Made by a program: the position numbers and the translations under genes. The notes below the pieces were generated by a model, which made no database searches, was not told where the DNA came from, and saw only the letters and a program-made list of their open reading frames with translations. 46,574 bases of DNA from Roseinatronobacter ekhonensis (lineage in GTDB: Bacteria > Pseudomonadota > Alphaproteobacteria > Rhodobacterales > Rhodobacteraceae), in assembly GCF_900499075.1 (NCBI RefSeq), contig NZ_UIHC01000025.1, positions 1 to 46,574 of the forward strand, read 5' to 3'. Shown piece by piece: positions 31,098 through 39,584 of this stretch (position 1 is the first letter of the stretch; the number at the start of each line of letters is the position of its first letter).

Positions 31098-32104
31098 GCC
31101 CAATCCCCTTTCGACATAAGACCCAGAATCTCCAACTGTCGCCAGTTGATATATTCGGTCGACTGCTCACACCACAGGTTTTGCCCCTCGCGCAGCGTCA
31201 GGTCATAGGCGCGGTATTCGCGACTTTCGGCATAATGCTCGCAGCGCTGCAATTCCTCGCCCGCTTTTGCCATGATCGTGTCCAGAAACTTGGCGTGGAG
31301 CAGTACACCCGACGCTTGCTCGCCGCCGGACTCGTCATAGACCCGGTTCAACCCGCGCGGCAACACCATGTGGCTGGAACTGACATAGGCATATTTGCGC
31401 GACCAGCGCACCAGCGGCACCTTGTTGAGCGCAGGGGCTTGTTCGGGGGCATCCGCCATGAACAGACGCTGGCGCACGCCGCCCTGTATCCACAGATTGT
31501 TCATCAGCGGGTTGCGCTTGATGGAATAATTCGCGGCATCGAACCAGCGCGCAATCTCGAACGGGTTTTGCCCCTCGCGGTAGGGCTGCGACGCGATTGG
31601 CCCTTTTGGATACATGTCCAGCAGCATGGCAGAAAAGGACTTGCGCCCCTGACTGTCCAGCCAATCGGTCAGCGCGTGAAGGGGCCGCGTATCGGCATAG
31701 GGGTACAACAGGAATTCATCAACATCGGCGACCAGACACCAATGCTCTGCTCCGTAGCGCCATTGCAGATGGTTCAGCCAGTCCACCCCGAAGCACGACG
31801 CCTTGTAGCTGGCCCGCGTGGTCCAAAGCGACACATCGCGTTGCGCTTCAAGGTAGTCGGTCGTGCCGTCATCCGACCCGTTATCGACCATCAGGAAATG
31901 CGCGACACCCTGCTGGCGATAATAATCCAGAAAATAAGGCAACCGCAGATATTCATTGCGCAAGGTGGTGAAGCACAGAATGTCATCGGGGCGGATGCGG
32001 TCGGTGCGGTTGACGCGGGCACGCAATTCCAGGCTTTTGCGCAGGGCGCGCATCAGTTTCGCCTGCCGCCGCGCACGCAATTTAAACTGAGTTTTCAATC
32101 CCAT
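31094..32104 (-). CDS. GT2-like glycosyltransferase (Glyco_tranf_2_4), first paralogue
   Basis: The 336-residue product has a basic N-terminus (RARRQAKLMRALRK) and a GT-A fold. Motifs are CFTTLRNEYLRLPYFLDYYR (44-63), DNGSDDGT (74-81) and a metal-binding DVDE (127-130) in LVADVDEFLLYPY. It ends with a conserved tail (TEYINWRQLEILGLMSKGDWA). It is a clear paralogue of the next gene upstream (same motifs, matching DWLDSQG... MYPKGP region and the same type of ending). It overlaps the GT14 gene by four bases. No membrane segment. Sugar specificity is unknown. Confidence 0.82.
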   Translation of the reverse strand: MGLKTQFKLRARRQAKLMRALRKSLELRARVNRTDRIRPDDILCFTTLRNEYLRLPYFLDYYRQQGVAHFLMVDNGSDDGTTDYLEAQRDVSLWTTRASYKASCFGVDWLNHLQWRYGAEHWCLVADVDEFLLYPYADTRPLHALTDWLDSQGRKSFSAMLLDMYPKGPIASQPYREGQNPFEIARWFDAANYSIKRNPLMNNLWIQGGVRQRLFMADAPEQAPALNKVPLVRWSRKYAYVSSSHMVLPRGLNRVYDESGGEQASGVLLHAKFLDTIMAKAGEELQRCEHYAESREYRAYDLTLREGQNLWCEQSTEYINWRQLEILGLMSKGDWA

Positions 32105-32179
32105 GAACGACTACTCGCAACCGCAATCCGGCCAACTTTGGCGACCTTGTTCAAGTCATGCCCGACGGATGGGGTAATT

Positions 32180-32212
32180 GCAACAATCTTGCCCAGTATC
32201 GGTTATTGTTGC
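32180..32212. repeat. Inverted repeat between the two GT2 paralogues
   Basis: GCAACAAT (32180-32187) and ATTGTTGC (32205-32212) form an 8-base inverted repeat with a 17-base gap, in the 135-base space between the two paralogues. It could be a regulator site for the downstream glycosyltransferase operon or a weak hairpin. There is no T-run to make it a convincing terminator. Confidence 0.3.
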
Positions 32213-32239
32213 GTAAACATTGGTAATTCGCCCGGTAAC

Positions 32240-33268
32240 TCAGGCCCAGCCCCCGCGAGAGATCAATCCAAGCTCTTCCAACTGTTCCCATCCGGTAAAG
32301 CGCGCGGACTGCGCGCACCACAGATCGGGGGACTGTGCCACGGCATCGTAATAGGCATCGAACACCGGCGCATTGCCGAAATGTTCGGCGCGCGCCTTTT
32401 CCATCGGCGCGCGGTCCACGATCTGGGGCAGGAACTTTGTGTGCAACAATGCGCCCGAAATCCGCTCGCCCGCACCGCGTGCATAGACGGCGTTCAGGTG
32501 GCGCGGCAGGATGGAATGGGTCGAGTTGACCCAAGTGTTGTGCATATCCCATTTGACCAGCGGCAATTTGGTCAGCGTCGGCGCGCGGTTGGGCTGGTCA
32601 GCGAAAAAAGCGCGGGCGCGCGGCCCGCCCTGTATCAGCAGGCAATCTAGCAGCGGTTTGCGCGCAATGGTATAATTGCCGGGGTCGAACCATTGCAGCG
32701 CCGTCAGCGGGTCTGTTCCGGGGGGCACATGCGCCGTGTGCAGCGGGCCTTTGGGGTAAAGCTCCAGCATCATGGCGGGCAAGATGGGCTGGCCCTGCGC
32801 GTCAAGCCAGTCGGTCAGCGCGCGCAGTGGGCGGGTTTGCCAATGCGGGTAGATCAGCAATTCATCTGCATCTGCGACAACGCACCAATGCCCGCGCGCA
32901 TGGCGCAACATCAGCCAGTTCAGCCAGTCCAGACCGAAACGCGACGCGCGGTAGCTGGCAGGGGTGTTCCAGACCGACGCATCGGGTTGCGCCAAAAGCG
33001 TGTCTAATGTGCCGTCATCACTACCATTGTCCACGAATAGGAAATGATCCACACCCAGATCGCGGTAGTGTTTCAGAAACCAGTCGATCCGGTCCCGCTC
33101 ATTGCGGATGGTGCAAAACAGCAGGATCGCCTCTCGGCCCCAGCGCGCGCGTTTCACGCAGCTTAGCTCGCGGGCCTTGGCAATGGCGCGCGCACGATAG
33201 CGCCGGCGCTTCCAGTCCATCCGGAAGCGGAACCAGCGGTCTTGCGACGGGGACAGTTCGGAATACAT
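32240..33268 (-). CDS. GT2-like glycosyltransferase (Glyco_tranf_2_4), second paralogue
   Basis: The 342-residue product has the same design as the neighbour at 31094: basic N-terminus, FCTIRNERDRIDWFLKHYRD (51-70), DNGSDDGT (80-87), DADE (133-136) in VVADADELLIYP, and a matching tail (ARFTGWEQLEELGLISRGGWA). The pair is a tandem duplication that has diverged, so they may add different sugars or the same sugar to different acceptors. A 135-base gap with an inverted repeat separates them, so the two may be transcribed separately. Confidence 0.82.
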   Translation of the reverse strand: MYSELSPSQDRWFRFRMDWKRRRYRARAIAKARELSCVKRARWGREAILLFCTIRNERDRIDWFLKHYRDLGVDHFLFVDNGSDDGTLDTLLAQPDASVWNTPASYRASRFGLDWLNWLMLRHARGHWCVVADADELLIYPHWQTRPLRALTDWLDAQGQPILPAMMLELYPKGPLHTAHVPPGTDPLTALQWFDPGNYTIARKPLLDCLLIQGGPRARAFFADQPNRAPTLTKLPLVKWDMHNTWVNSTHSILPRHLNAVYARGAGERISGALLHTKFLPQIVDRAPMEKARAEHFGNAPVFDAYYDAVAQSPDLWCAQSARFTGWEQLEELGLISRGGWA

Positions 33269-33364
33269 GCGCGCCTTTTACCTGTGCCACCCTACAGAAC
33301 CGCGAAGATACGCCTTGTGCAAACACCAAGCCGGGCATCCGGCAGGCCAAGGAAGGGCCACTAA

Positions 33365-33379
33365 GGTCCGCCGCGGACC
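33365..33379. repeat. Small GC hairpin in the galU-GT2 gap
   Basis: GGTCCG (33365-33370) and CGGACC (33374-33379) pair around CCG. It lies in the 181-base gap upstream of the second GT2 gene, just beyond the galU terminator. It may be part of the leader of that gene or a backup terminator; nothing else is recognisable in the gap. Confidence 0.3.
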
Positions 33380-33400
33380 GCCCCGCCTGCCCCGCGCATG

Positions 33401-33427
33401 AAAAGGGACGCCAGATAGGCGCCCCTT
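33401..33427 (-). terminator. Intrinsic terminator of galU
   Basis: On the minus strand AAGGGGCGCC (33427-33418) pairs with GGCGTCCCTT (33412-33403) with one A-C mismatch around TATCT. TTTT follows (33404-33401). It starts 23 bases after the galU stop. This is a good intrinsic terminator and splits galU from the GT2 gene downstream. Confidence 0.75.
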
Positions 33428-33449
33428 CCAGTATCGCTGAGCCTTGCGG

Positions 33450-34343
33450 TTACTGCGCGGCCTGACGCTGTGCCATCAGATCGGTCAGGAAGTCGTCAAG
33501 CTCGTCATGCAGTTCCTCGCGCGCCAGACCGAACGCGACGGTCGCTTGCAGGAACCCGGCCTTCGAGCCGCAATCATAACGCTGGCCGTCGAAACGATAG
33601 CCGAAGACATTTTGCTTCTCGGCGATTTCTCGGGCAATGGCGTCAGTGAGCTGGATTTCGCCACCCGCGCCCGGCTTGGTTTCGTCCAGGTGCTTCATCA
33701 CATCGGGCGACAGGATGTAGCGGCCAATCGCGGCAAGGTTCGACGGCTGTGTGCCCGGTGCGGGCTTTTCGACCATTCCGCGCATCGGCAGGCTGCGGCC
33801 AATCGTCGGCGGCACGTCCATGATACCGTAAGACGATGCCATATGCGGAGCCACTTCCATGGCGGCGATCATGTTACCGCCGGTGTCCTCATAGGCTTCG
33901 ACCATTTGTTGCAGACAAGGCTTGTCAGCGGCGATCACGTCATCGGGCAGCAGAACGGCAAAGGGTTCGTCCCCGATAAGATGGCGCGCGCACCAGACCG
34001 CATGGCCCAGCCCCAGCGCCTGATGCTGGCGGACATAGGCAATCGCGCCGCTGTCCATATTGGTATCTTGCAACACATCCAGCAGGGCCGTCTTGTTCTT
34101 GGCCTTGAGCGAGGCTTCCAGTTCCGGCGCGCGGTCGAAATAGTCTTCCAAAGCACCTTTCCCGCGCGAGGTCACGAAGATGAATTCGGTGATGCCTGCC
34201 GCGCGCGCCTCGTCGATCGCGTATTGGATCAGCGGGCGGTCAACCAGCGTCATAATCTCTTTCGGGACCGACTTGGTCGCGGGCAAAAAGCGGGTGCCCA
34301 TACCTGCGACGGGAAAGACAGCTTTCGTAACCTTGCGTTTCAT
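33450..34343 (-). CDS. galU: UTP-glucose-1-phosphate uridylyltransferase
   Basis: GalU makes UDP-glucose, the glucosyl donor and precursor of UDP-galactose and UDP-glucuronate for surface glycans. From ATG 34343 the protein has 297 residues. It has the nucleotidyl-transferase motif AGMGTRFLPATKSVPKEM-like (with KEIM here) near residue 13, VLLPDDVIA, and GGEIQLTDAI with the catalytic-site region. GGAG lies six bases ahead of this ATG. The ten extra upstream codons in frame, including another ATG, are not family-like. It sits among glycan genes, downstream of the CysQ-like gene. Confidence 0.95.
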   Translation of the reverse strand: MKRKVTKAVFPVAGMGTRFLPATKSVPKEIMTLVDRPLIQYAIDEARAAGITEFIFVTSRGKGALEDYFDRAPELEASLKAKNKTALLDVLQDTNMDSGAIAYVRQHQALGLGHAVWCARHLIGDEPFAVLLPDDVIAADKPCLQQMVEAYEDTGGNMIAAMEVAPHMASSYGIMDVPPTIGRSLPMRGMVEKPAPGTQPSNLAAIGRYILSPDVMKHLDETKPGAGGEIQLTDAIAREIAEKQNVFGYRFDGQRYDCGSKAGFLQATVAFGLAREELHDELDDFLTDLMAQRQAAQ

Positions 34344-34436
34344 TCCTTGCTCCATTCTGGTGCCATTCAACATGACGCCAGATAGCCTTCGGAATGCGGC
34401 AGGTTTGCGGTCACAATGCGGGTAGAATCGTAAAAG

Positions 34437-34452
34437 TTAACGAATTCGTTAA
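34437..34452. promoter_or_regulatory. Perfect 16-bp palindrome upstream of galU
   Basis: TTAACGAATTCGTTAA (34437-34452) is a perfect palindrome in the 120-base gap between the CysQ-like gene and galU. It lies about 95 bases before the galU ATG. It stands out as AT-rich in GC-rich DNA and looks like an operator for a dimeric regulator. The TTAA half-sites recall CtrA boxes, but the spacing is eight and inverted, where CtrA uses TTAA-N7-TTAAC in direct order. Confidence 0.45.
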
Positions 34453-34463
34453 TGCTCGCTGCC

Positions 34464-35267
34464 TTATTCCGGCGCGACCAGTGTAACCGCTGGATTGCAG
34501 GCGATAAAAAACGGGTTCTCATAGCCCGGCTTGCCATAGCGCAAGGGCGCATGGTCATCAAAGCGCAGCACTGTGCCGCCCGCGCCGCGCAGGACCGCGT
34601 CCCCCGCCGCCGTGTCCCATTCCATGGTGCGGCCAAGGCGTGGGTAAAGATCCGCCTCGCCCGCCGCGACAAGGCAGAATTTCAGCGAAGAGCCAGCGCT
34701 GCGCATATCCGCGACCCTGTAGCGCGAAATATAGTCATCGGTTGCCGCGTCGCGGTGCGATTTCGACGCGACCACGATCAACGCATCCGCATCGGGCGTG
34801 CTAAGATGCAAGGGGCGAGTCTGGCCGGGCGCGTCCGGGTCGAACGGGCCAAGCTCTTCCACGCTGGCGCCGCTGGCATCGGTATAGAACATGCGCTCCT
34901 TCGCGGGGGCATAGACAATGCCCGCTACCGGCACGCCCTGCTCTACCAGCGCGATATTCACAGTAAAATCCCCGCGCCGCTTGATGAATTCCTTGGTGCC
35001 GTCCAATGGGTCCACAATCAAAAACGTGTCCGCGGTCGCGCCATGTGTGTCGGCCTGTTCTTCGGTCACAAGCGCGATATCGGGAAAAGCCGCGCGCAGC
35101 CCCGCGCTGATGACGTCATCGGCCAGACGGTCGGCGCGGGTGACGGGACTGTCATCGGCCTTGCTTTCCACACCCATATCGGCGCTGTCATAGACCGCCA
35201 TGATCTCTGCCCCGGCGGCAAGGGCCAATTTGCGGAACAGGGCGACGCGGGCGGCGGGGTCTGGCAT
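34464..35267 (-). CDS. cysQ: 3'(2'),5'-bisphosphate nucleotidase (CysQ type)
   Basis: CysQ removes the 3'-phosphate from PAP, the by-product of PAPS-dependent sulfotransfer and sulfate reduction, so relieving product inhibition. From ATG 35267 (AGGAG five bases ahead) the protein has 267 residues. It shows the lithium-sensitive phosphatase motifs: E70 in VTEEQAD, DPLDGTKEF (86-94) and EWDTAAGDAVL. The KEF after DPLDGT is typical of CysQ, where inositol monophosphatases have TNF. Its place in the same block as a sulfotransferase gene fits PAP recycling. An inositol-phosphatase activity cannot be excluded. Confidence 0.88.
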   Translation of the reverse strand: MPDPAARVALFRKLALAAGAEIMAVYDSADMGVESKADDSPVTRADRLADDVISAGLRAAFPDIALVTEEQADTHGATADTFLIVDPLDGTKEFIKRRGDFTVNIALVEQGVPVAGIVYAPAKERMFYTDASGASVEELGPFDPDAPGQTRPLHLSTPDADALIVVASKSHRDAATDDYISRYRVADMRSAGSSLKFCLVAAGEADLYPRLGRTMEWDTAAGDAVLRGAGGTVLRFDDHAPLRYGKPGYENPFFIACNPAVTLVAPE

Positions 35268-35366
35268 GAAAGCTCCTGATAAGGCTGGCAAGATTGTTGT
35301 TTGCCGTGTTTTCGTCTAGATTAACGTATATTGCGCAACACAACAGGCGACAATCGGAAAGCGGCC

Positions 35367-36188
35367 ATGTTCAGCCCGACCACATCGCGATCCTTTGGGT
35401 GGCAGCTCTGGCATACGCTGGAGCTGATCTTCACCCAATCGGTGCGCAATGTGCGCAAGAACCACGGCAATGCAATCATCGGTCTGCTGCTGAACATCCT
35501 GCAGACCATGATTCTATTGGGCGTGTTTCTGCTGATCTTTGTGTTCGCCGGTGCGCGTGGCGCCGCCATCCGCGGCGATACGCTGATTTACCTCATGAGC
35601 GGCGTGGTCCTGTTCATGGCGCATATCAAGACACTCTCTGCGGTCGCGACGGCAGAGGGGCCGAACTCTGCGATGATGAAACACCGCCCCATGAACCCGA
35701 TCGTGGCGATTGGCGGCGCCGCGCTGGCAGAGCTCTATATCCAGATCCTGTCCATCGCGGTCATCCTGTTTCTGTATCATACGATCTGGACGCCCGTGGT
35801 CATCGACAAACCCTTCGGGGCCTTTGCCATGCTCTTGGCGGTCTGGTTCTCTGGCATGGCCATCGGCCTTGTGATGTATGCGATCAAGCCTTGGTTTCCA
35901 TCGGTCGCAAAACTGCTGACCACGCTTATCTCGCGCATGAATATGGTCGCGTCGGGCAAGTTTTTTCTGGCCAACACGCTGCCGGCGAGTGTGCTGCCGT
36001 ATTTTACATGGAACCCGCTGTTTCACGCCATTGACCAGGCGCGCGGCTTTGCCTTTATCAATTACAACCCGTTCAACACATGGCTGTATTATCCCGTTAT
36101 CTTCAGCCTGTGCGTCATCGTTATCGGGATGCTGGGCGAGTTTTATACCCGCAACCGCGCGTCCATCAGTTGGTCGGCACGCCAGTAA
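35367..36188 (+). CDS. ABC-2 type polysaccharide export permease (KpsM-like)
   Basis: The 273-residue product has an N-terminal cytosolic part (GWQLWHTLELIFTQSVRNVR) and about six membrane helices, as in ABC-2 exporters of capsule or O-antigen (KpsM, BexB, Wzm). WNPLFHAIDQARGFAF matches the late conserved loop of that family (NP-hydrophobic-H). I start at ATG 35367, with GGAAAG upstream; a TTG 12 codons earlier is less likely. No ATPase gene is adjacent, so the KpsT partner must be elsewhere. It may export the capsule whose kpsS/kpsC genes are at 2.4-6.9 kb, or the glycan of the neighbouring block. Confidence 0.8.
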   Translation: MFSPTTSRSFGWQLWHTLELIFTQSVRNVRKNHGNAIIGLLLNILQTMILLGVFLLIFVFAGARGAAIRGDTLIYLMSGVVLFMAHIKTLSAVATAEGPNSAMMKHRPMNPIVAIGGAALAELYIQILSIAVILFLYHTIWTPVVIDKPFGAFAMLLAVWFSGMAIGLVMYAIKPWFPSVAKLLTTLISRMNMVASGKFFLANTLPASVLPYFTWNPLFHAIDQARGFAFINYNPFNTWLYYPVIFSLCVIVIGMLGEFYTRNRASISWSARQ

Positions 36189-36246
36189 AGCGCGGCTTTG
36201 GGCCGGTGCGCTTGAAATCGTGGCGCGTGCAGGCCACCTTATAATT

Positions 36247-36450
36247 ATGATCCTTGTGCTTGGCCTGCTGATCGTCTTTGCCGCGATCCTGATCTTGCGT
36301 CCGTGGCAGCGACGCGAATGCCGGTGGCGCGAAGACCGGCGCGCGCTGGCCGACGGACGCGTGCTGCATGTCTGCGCGGCTTGCGGTGCTGAATTGGCCC
36401 TGCCCAAGGGACGCAGCCCCCAACAGTGCCAAGCCGGAGCGCGCCCATGA
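36247..36450 (+). CDS. Tiny membrane protein with a cysteine knuckle
   Basis: The 67-residue product begins with one hydrophobic helix (MILVLGLLIVFAAILILRPW) and then a basic segment. HVCAACGAELALPKG follows, a CxxC knuckle, with a further Cys at residue 61. Its TGA overlaps the next ATG as ATGA (36447-36450), so it is probably co-translated with the DUF1989 gene. It belongs to no family I can name. The single CxxC plus late cysteine could bind a metal, but a full zinc ribbon is not present. It is 58 bases after the permease gene. Confidence 0.6.
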   Translation: MILVLGLLIVFAAILILRPWQRRECRWREDRRALADGRVLHVCAACGAELALPKGRSPQQCQAGARP

Positions 36451-37301
36451 CCGACACATCTGCCCCCGCTGATGCCGACACACGCCGCGCCGTTGCGCCG
36501 GTGATCTGCTATCCAAATGACAGGTTGCCCGTGCCAAAAACGGAGCAGTATCAAACAGCCCGCGCAACCGCGCAGCAAACCGCGCATACGCAGGTTCCGC
36601 CGCGTCAGGCGCGGTGCTTTTACGTCACTGCCGGCAGCTTTTTTCGTATTTCCTGCCCCGATGGCGCGCAGGTCGGCGATCTGAACCTGTTTGCGGCGCG
36701 CAACCTTGAAGAGCGTTTCTTTTCCGGCAAGACCCGCGCGCTGCACGGGAGCCATGTCAAACAAGGCGACCGGCTGTGGTCCTGCCTACCCTACCTGCGC
36801 CCGATGGCCACGATTACCGAGGACAGCCTTGCGTGGTATGGCGTGGACGAATTCGGCGGACGGGTCCACGATGTGATCGGCACCCGTTGCGACCCCTACA
36901 CCCATCACATGCTGAGCGGGCAGGACTATCACAACACCTGCCATTCCAACCTGACGCGCGCACTGGCCGACGAATTGCACCTGTCGCTGTCGGAGGCAGA
37001 GGCGCATATCCATGACGTGCTCAACGTGTTCATGTGCACGGGGTTCACCCGCGACAGCGGCCAGTATTTCATGAAGGCAAGCCCCGCGCGCGCAGGCGAC
37101 TATATCGAGTTCTTTGCAGAGATTGACCTTCTGGGCGTGCTGTCAGCCTGTCCGGGTGGCGATTGCGGGGCCGAGCACAGTTCGGATGCAGCCCAATGCC
37201 ATCCGCTGGACGTGACCGTCTTTGCCCCCAAGGCGGGCCAGTTGGACGGCTGGTATGCACCCTCGAACAACCGCTATTCGCGCCGCCACGCCCCGGAATA
37301 A
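36447..37301 (+). CDS. DUF1989 protein (urea carboxylase-associated type)
   Basis: The 284-residue product belongs to the DUF1989 family, annotated from its occurrence beside urea carboxylase genes; its biochemical role is not established. Visible features are [20 protein letters not shown] (63-82), [10 protein letters not shown] (147-156), [13 protein letters not shown] (161-173), [10 protein letters not shown] and CPGGDC (235-240). The conserved Cys/His residues suggest a metal site. No urea carboxylase or allophanate hydrolase gene lies in the window. It overlaps the tiny membrane protein gene by four bases. Homologues have been linked to ammonia-handling operons; here that link is absent. 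Confidence 0.85.
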   Translation: MTDTSAPADADTRRAVAPVICYPNDRLPVPKTEQYQTARATAQQTAHTQVPPRQARCFYVTAGSFFRISCPDGAQVGDLNLFAARNLEERFFSGKTRALHGSHVKQGDRLWSCLPYLRPMATITEDSLAWYGVDEFGGRVHDVIGTRCDPYTHHMLSGQDYHNTCHSNLTRALADELHLSLSEAEAHIHDVLNVFMCTGFTRDSGQYFMKASPARAGDYIEFFAEIDLLGVLSACPGGDCGAEHSSDAAQCHPLDVTVFAPKAGQLDGWYAPSNNRYSRRHAPE

Positions 37302-37368
37302 CAACCAGACAGCACAAGGCCGTCAAGCCATATTGACCGGGGGGCGAAAGCGCGACATATCAGCGGAC

Positions 37369-39168
37369 ATGACACAGCTTTCCCATATCCGGAACTTCTC
37401 GATCGTGGCGCATATCGACCACGGAAAATCCACGCTGGCGGATCGGCTTATCCAGTCCACCGGCACCGTGGCCGACCGCGACATGAAAGAGCAGATGCTC
37501 GACGCGATGGATATCGAGCGCGAGCGCGGCATCACCATCAAGGCCAACACGGTCCGCATCGACTATGTCGCCAAGGATGGGGAACATTACGTCCTGAACC
37601 TGATCGACACGCCCGGCCATGTCGACTTCGCCTATGAAGTATCGCGCTCCATGCAGGCCGTCGAAGGCTCGCTGCTGGTGGTGGACGCGTCGCAGGGGGT
37701 CGAAGCGCAGACATTGGCCAATGTCTACACAGCGCTCGACGCCGACCACGAAATCGTGCCGGTCCTGAACAAGGTCGACCTTCCGGCAGCCGAGCCCGAC
37801 AAGGTGCGCCAGCAGATCGAGGATGTGATCGGGCTCGATGCATCCGATGCCGTGCTGATTTCCGCGAAATCCGGCCTTGGCATTCCCGATGTGCTGGAAG
37901 CCATCGTCAACCGCCTGGCCGCCCCTGCGGGCGACCGCGACGCACCGCTGAAAGCCATGCTGGTCGATAGCTGGTATGACCCTTATCTGGGCGTTGTCGT
38001 GCTGATCCGCGTCATGGACGGGGTCATCCGCAAGGGCGACAACATCCGCATGATGCAGACGGGCGCGAAATACGGGATCGACAAACTTTCGGTGCTGAAA
38101 CCCGCCATGGTCGATGTCGCCGAACTGGGACCGGGAGAGATTGGCATCTTCACCGGCAGCATCAAACAGGTGCGCGACACCAAGGTCGGCGACACGATCA
38201 CGCATGACAAGAAACCCTGCGCCAAGGCGCTGCCGGGGTTCAAACCGTCCGTGCCCGTGGTGTTCTGCGGCCTCTTCCCGGTCGATTCGGCGGAATTCGA
38301 GGATTTGCGCACGGGGATCGAGAAACTCGCGCTCAATGACGCGTCCTTTACGTATGAGATGGAATCCTCGGCCGCCCTTGGCTTCGGCTTCCGCTGCGGG
38401 TTCCTTGGCCTGCTGCATCTGGAGGTGATCCGCGACCGGCTGGAGCGTGAATACGGCGTGGACCTGATCACGACCGCGCCCTCGGTGGTCTATCACATCC
38501 ATATGCGCGATGGAGAGATGCTGGAACTGCACAACCCCGCCGACCTGCCCGATCTGACCCATGTCGACCATGTCGAGGAACCGCGCATCAAGGCCACGAT
38601 CCTTGTGCCGGATGACTTTCTGGGCGATGTGCTGAAACTGTGCCAGGAACGGCGGGGCATCCAGCTGGACCTGTCCTATGCCGGGCCGCGCGCGATGGTC
38701 GTCTATGACCTGCCGCTGAACGAGGTGGTGTTCGATTTCTACGACCGCCTGAAATCCATCACCAAGGGCTATGCGTCCTTCGATTACGAGATCACGGGCT
38801 ACCGCGAGGATAACCTTGTGAAAATGCAGGTGCTGGTGAATGACGAGCCGGTCGATGCGCTGTCGATGATGGTCCACCGCGACCGCGCCGAGGGGCGGGG
38901 CCGGGTGATGTGCGAAAAGCTGAAAGAACTGATCCCCCGCCACATGTTCAAAATCCCGATCCAGGCGGCGATTGGCGGCAAGGTGATTGCCCGCGAAACG
39001 CTGGCGGCGCTGCGCAAGGACGTGACGGCGAAATGCTACGGCGGCGACGTCTCGCGCAAGCGGAAACTGTTGGACAAGCAGAAAGCGGGTAAGAAGAAGA
39101 TGCGCCAGTTCGGGAAAGTGGAGATCCCGCAGCAGGCGTTTATAAGCGCGTTGAAGATGGATGGGTGA
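37369..39168 (+). CDS. lepA: Elongation factor 4 (LepA)
   Basis: LepA is a ribosome-bound GTPase that acts in translation initiation and back-translocation. From ATG 37369 it has 599 residues, the family length. GTPase motifs are AHIDHGKST (14-22), DTPGHVDF and NKVDLPAAE, followed by EF-G-like domains and the LepA-specific C-terminal domain ([24 protein letters not shown]). An upstream open frame adds 49 codons that overlap the DUF1989 gene and are not LepA-like. It is likely monocistronic; the next gene differs sharply in composition. Confidence 0.97.
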   Translation: MTQLSHIRNFSIVAHIDHGKSTLADRLIQSTGTVADRDMKEQMLDAMDIERERGITIKANTVRIDYVAKDGEHYVLNLIDTPGHVDFAYEVSRSMQAVEGSLLVVDASQGVEAQTLANVYTALDADHEIVPVLNKVDLPAAEPDKVRQQIEDVIGLDASDAVLISAKSGLGIPDVLEAIVNRLAAPAGDRDAPLKAMLVDSWYDPYLGVVVLIRVMDGVIRKGDNIRMMQTGAKYGIDKLSVLKPAMVDVAELGPGEIGIFTGSIKQVRDTKVGDTITHDKKPCAKALPGFKPSVPVVFCGLFPVDSAEFEDLRTGIEKLALNDASFTYEMESSAALGFGFRCGFLGLLHLEVIRDRLEREYGVDLITTAPSVVYHIHMRDGEMLELHNPADLPDLTHVDHVEEPRIKATILVPDDFLGDVLKLCQERRGIQLDLSYAGPRAMVVYDLPLNEVVFDFYDRLKSITKGYASFDYEITGYREDNLVKMQVLVNDEPVDALSMMVHRDRAEGRGRVMCEKLKELIPRHMFKIPIQAAIGGKVIARETLAALRKDVTAKCYGGDVSRKRKLLDKQKAGKKKMRQFGKVEIPQQAFISALKMDG

Positions 39169-39200
39169 TAAACAAAAATCTATATTTTAGCGGAGGCAGA

Positions 39201-39584
39201 ATGGAACTGAAGGACTTTATTAAGTCAACGATGCAGTCAATCATAGATGCAACGGCGGAACTTATTGAGGAGAATACAGAGAAAAAAGCGCATATAAACC
39301 CACTTACATATAGCGCAAATTCTGTGGATTTTGTTCGATACTCAGACGGTTTCGTTCAAATGACTACGGTTTCATTTGACGTAGCAATCACAAAGGGATC
39401 TGAAAAAGAGGGAAACGGTAAAGTCGGGGTTGATGTGTATGTCGCGAAGATCGGTTCCGATGGGACAATTCGAGCATCAGACGAAAATGTATCACGTGTC
39501 CAATTTGCGTTGAGAGCAGCGCTTCCGGCTACCAAGGGTCCGAGCGAACGGGAAAGATACGATGGCTCTTTTTTTTCGGGCTAG
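39201..39584 (+). CDS. AT-rich orphan with trypco2-like C-terminal half
   Basis: The 127-residue product starts at ATG 39201, with GGAGG four bases ahead. MELKDFIKSTMQSIIDATAELIEE (1-24) is an amphipathic helix, followed by INP and a beta-rich half: VDFVRYSDGFVQMTTVSFDVAIT, GKVGVDVYVAKIGSDGTI, VSRVQFALRAALP. The last pattern (strand, GK-rich turn, strand, SRVxF strand, P end) resembles the trypsin-co-occurring domain 2 described near predicted NTP-dependent conflict systems; that is a recollection of pattern only. The coding sequence is visibly AT-rich with codons unlike the neighbours, a sign of transfer. No trypsin-like or STAND ATPase gene is adjacent, so it would be a stray member. Confidence 0.7.
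   Translation: MELKDFIKSTMQSIIDATAELIEENTEKKAHINPLTYSANSVDFVRYSDGFVQMTTVSFDVAITKGSEKEGNGKVGVDVYVAKIGSDGTIRASDENVSRVQFALRAALPATKGPSERERYDGSFFSG

Noticed and set aside
29580-31208. 542-codon plus-strand frame opposite the GT14 gene
   Set aside because: Shadow frame; the minus-strand gene has clear GT14 motifs and a good ribosome site.
34437-34452. CtrA binding site
   Set aside because: CtrA needs TTAA-N7-TTAAC in direct order; here the halves are inverted with eight bases between the TTAA ends. Kept only as an unassigned palindrome.
37360-38943. 527-codon minus-strand frame opposite lepA
   Set aside because: Shadow of a highly conserved gene; no start signal or domain.
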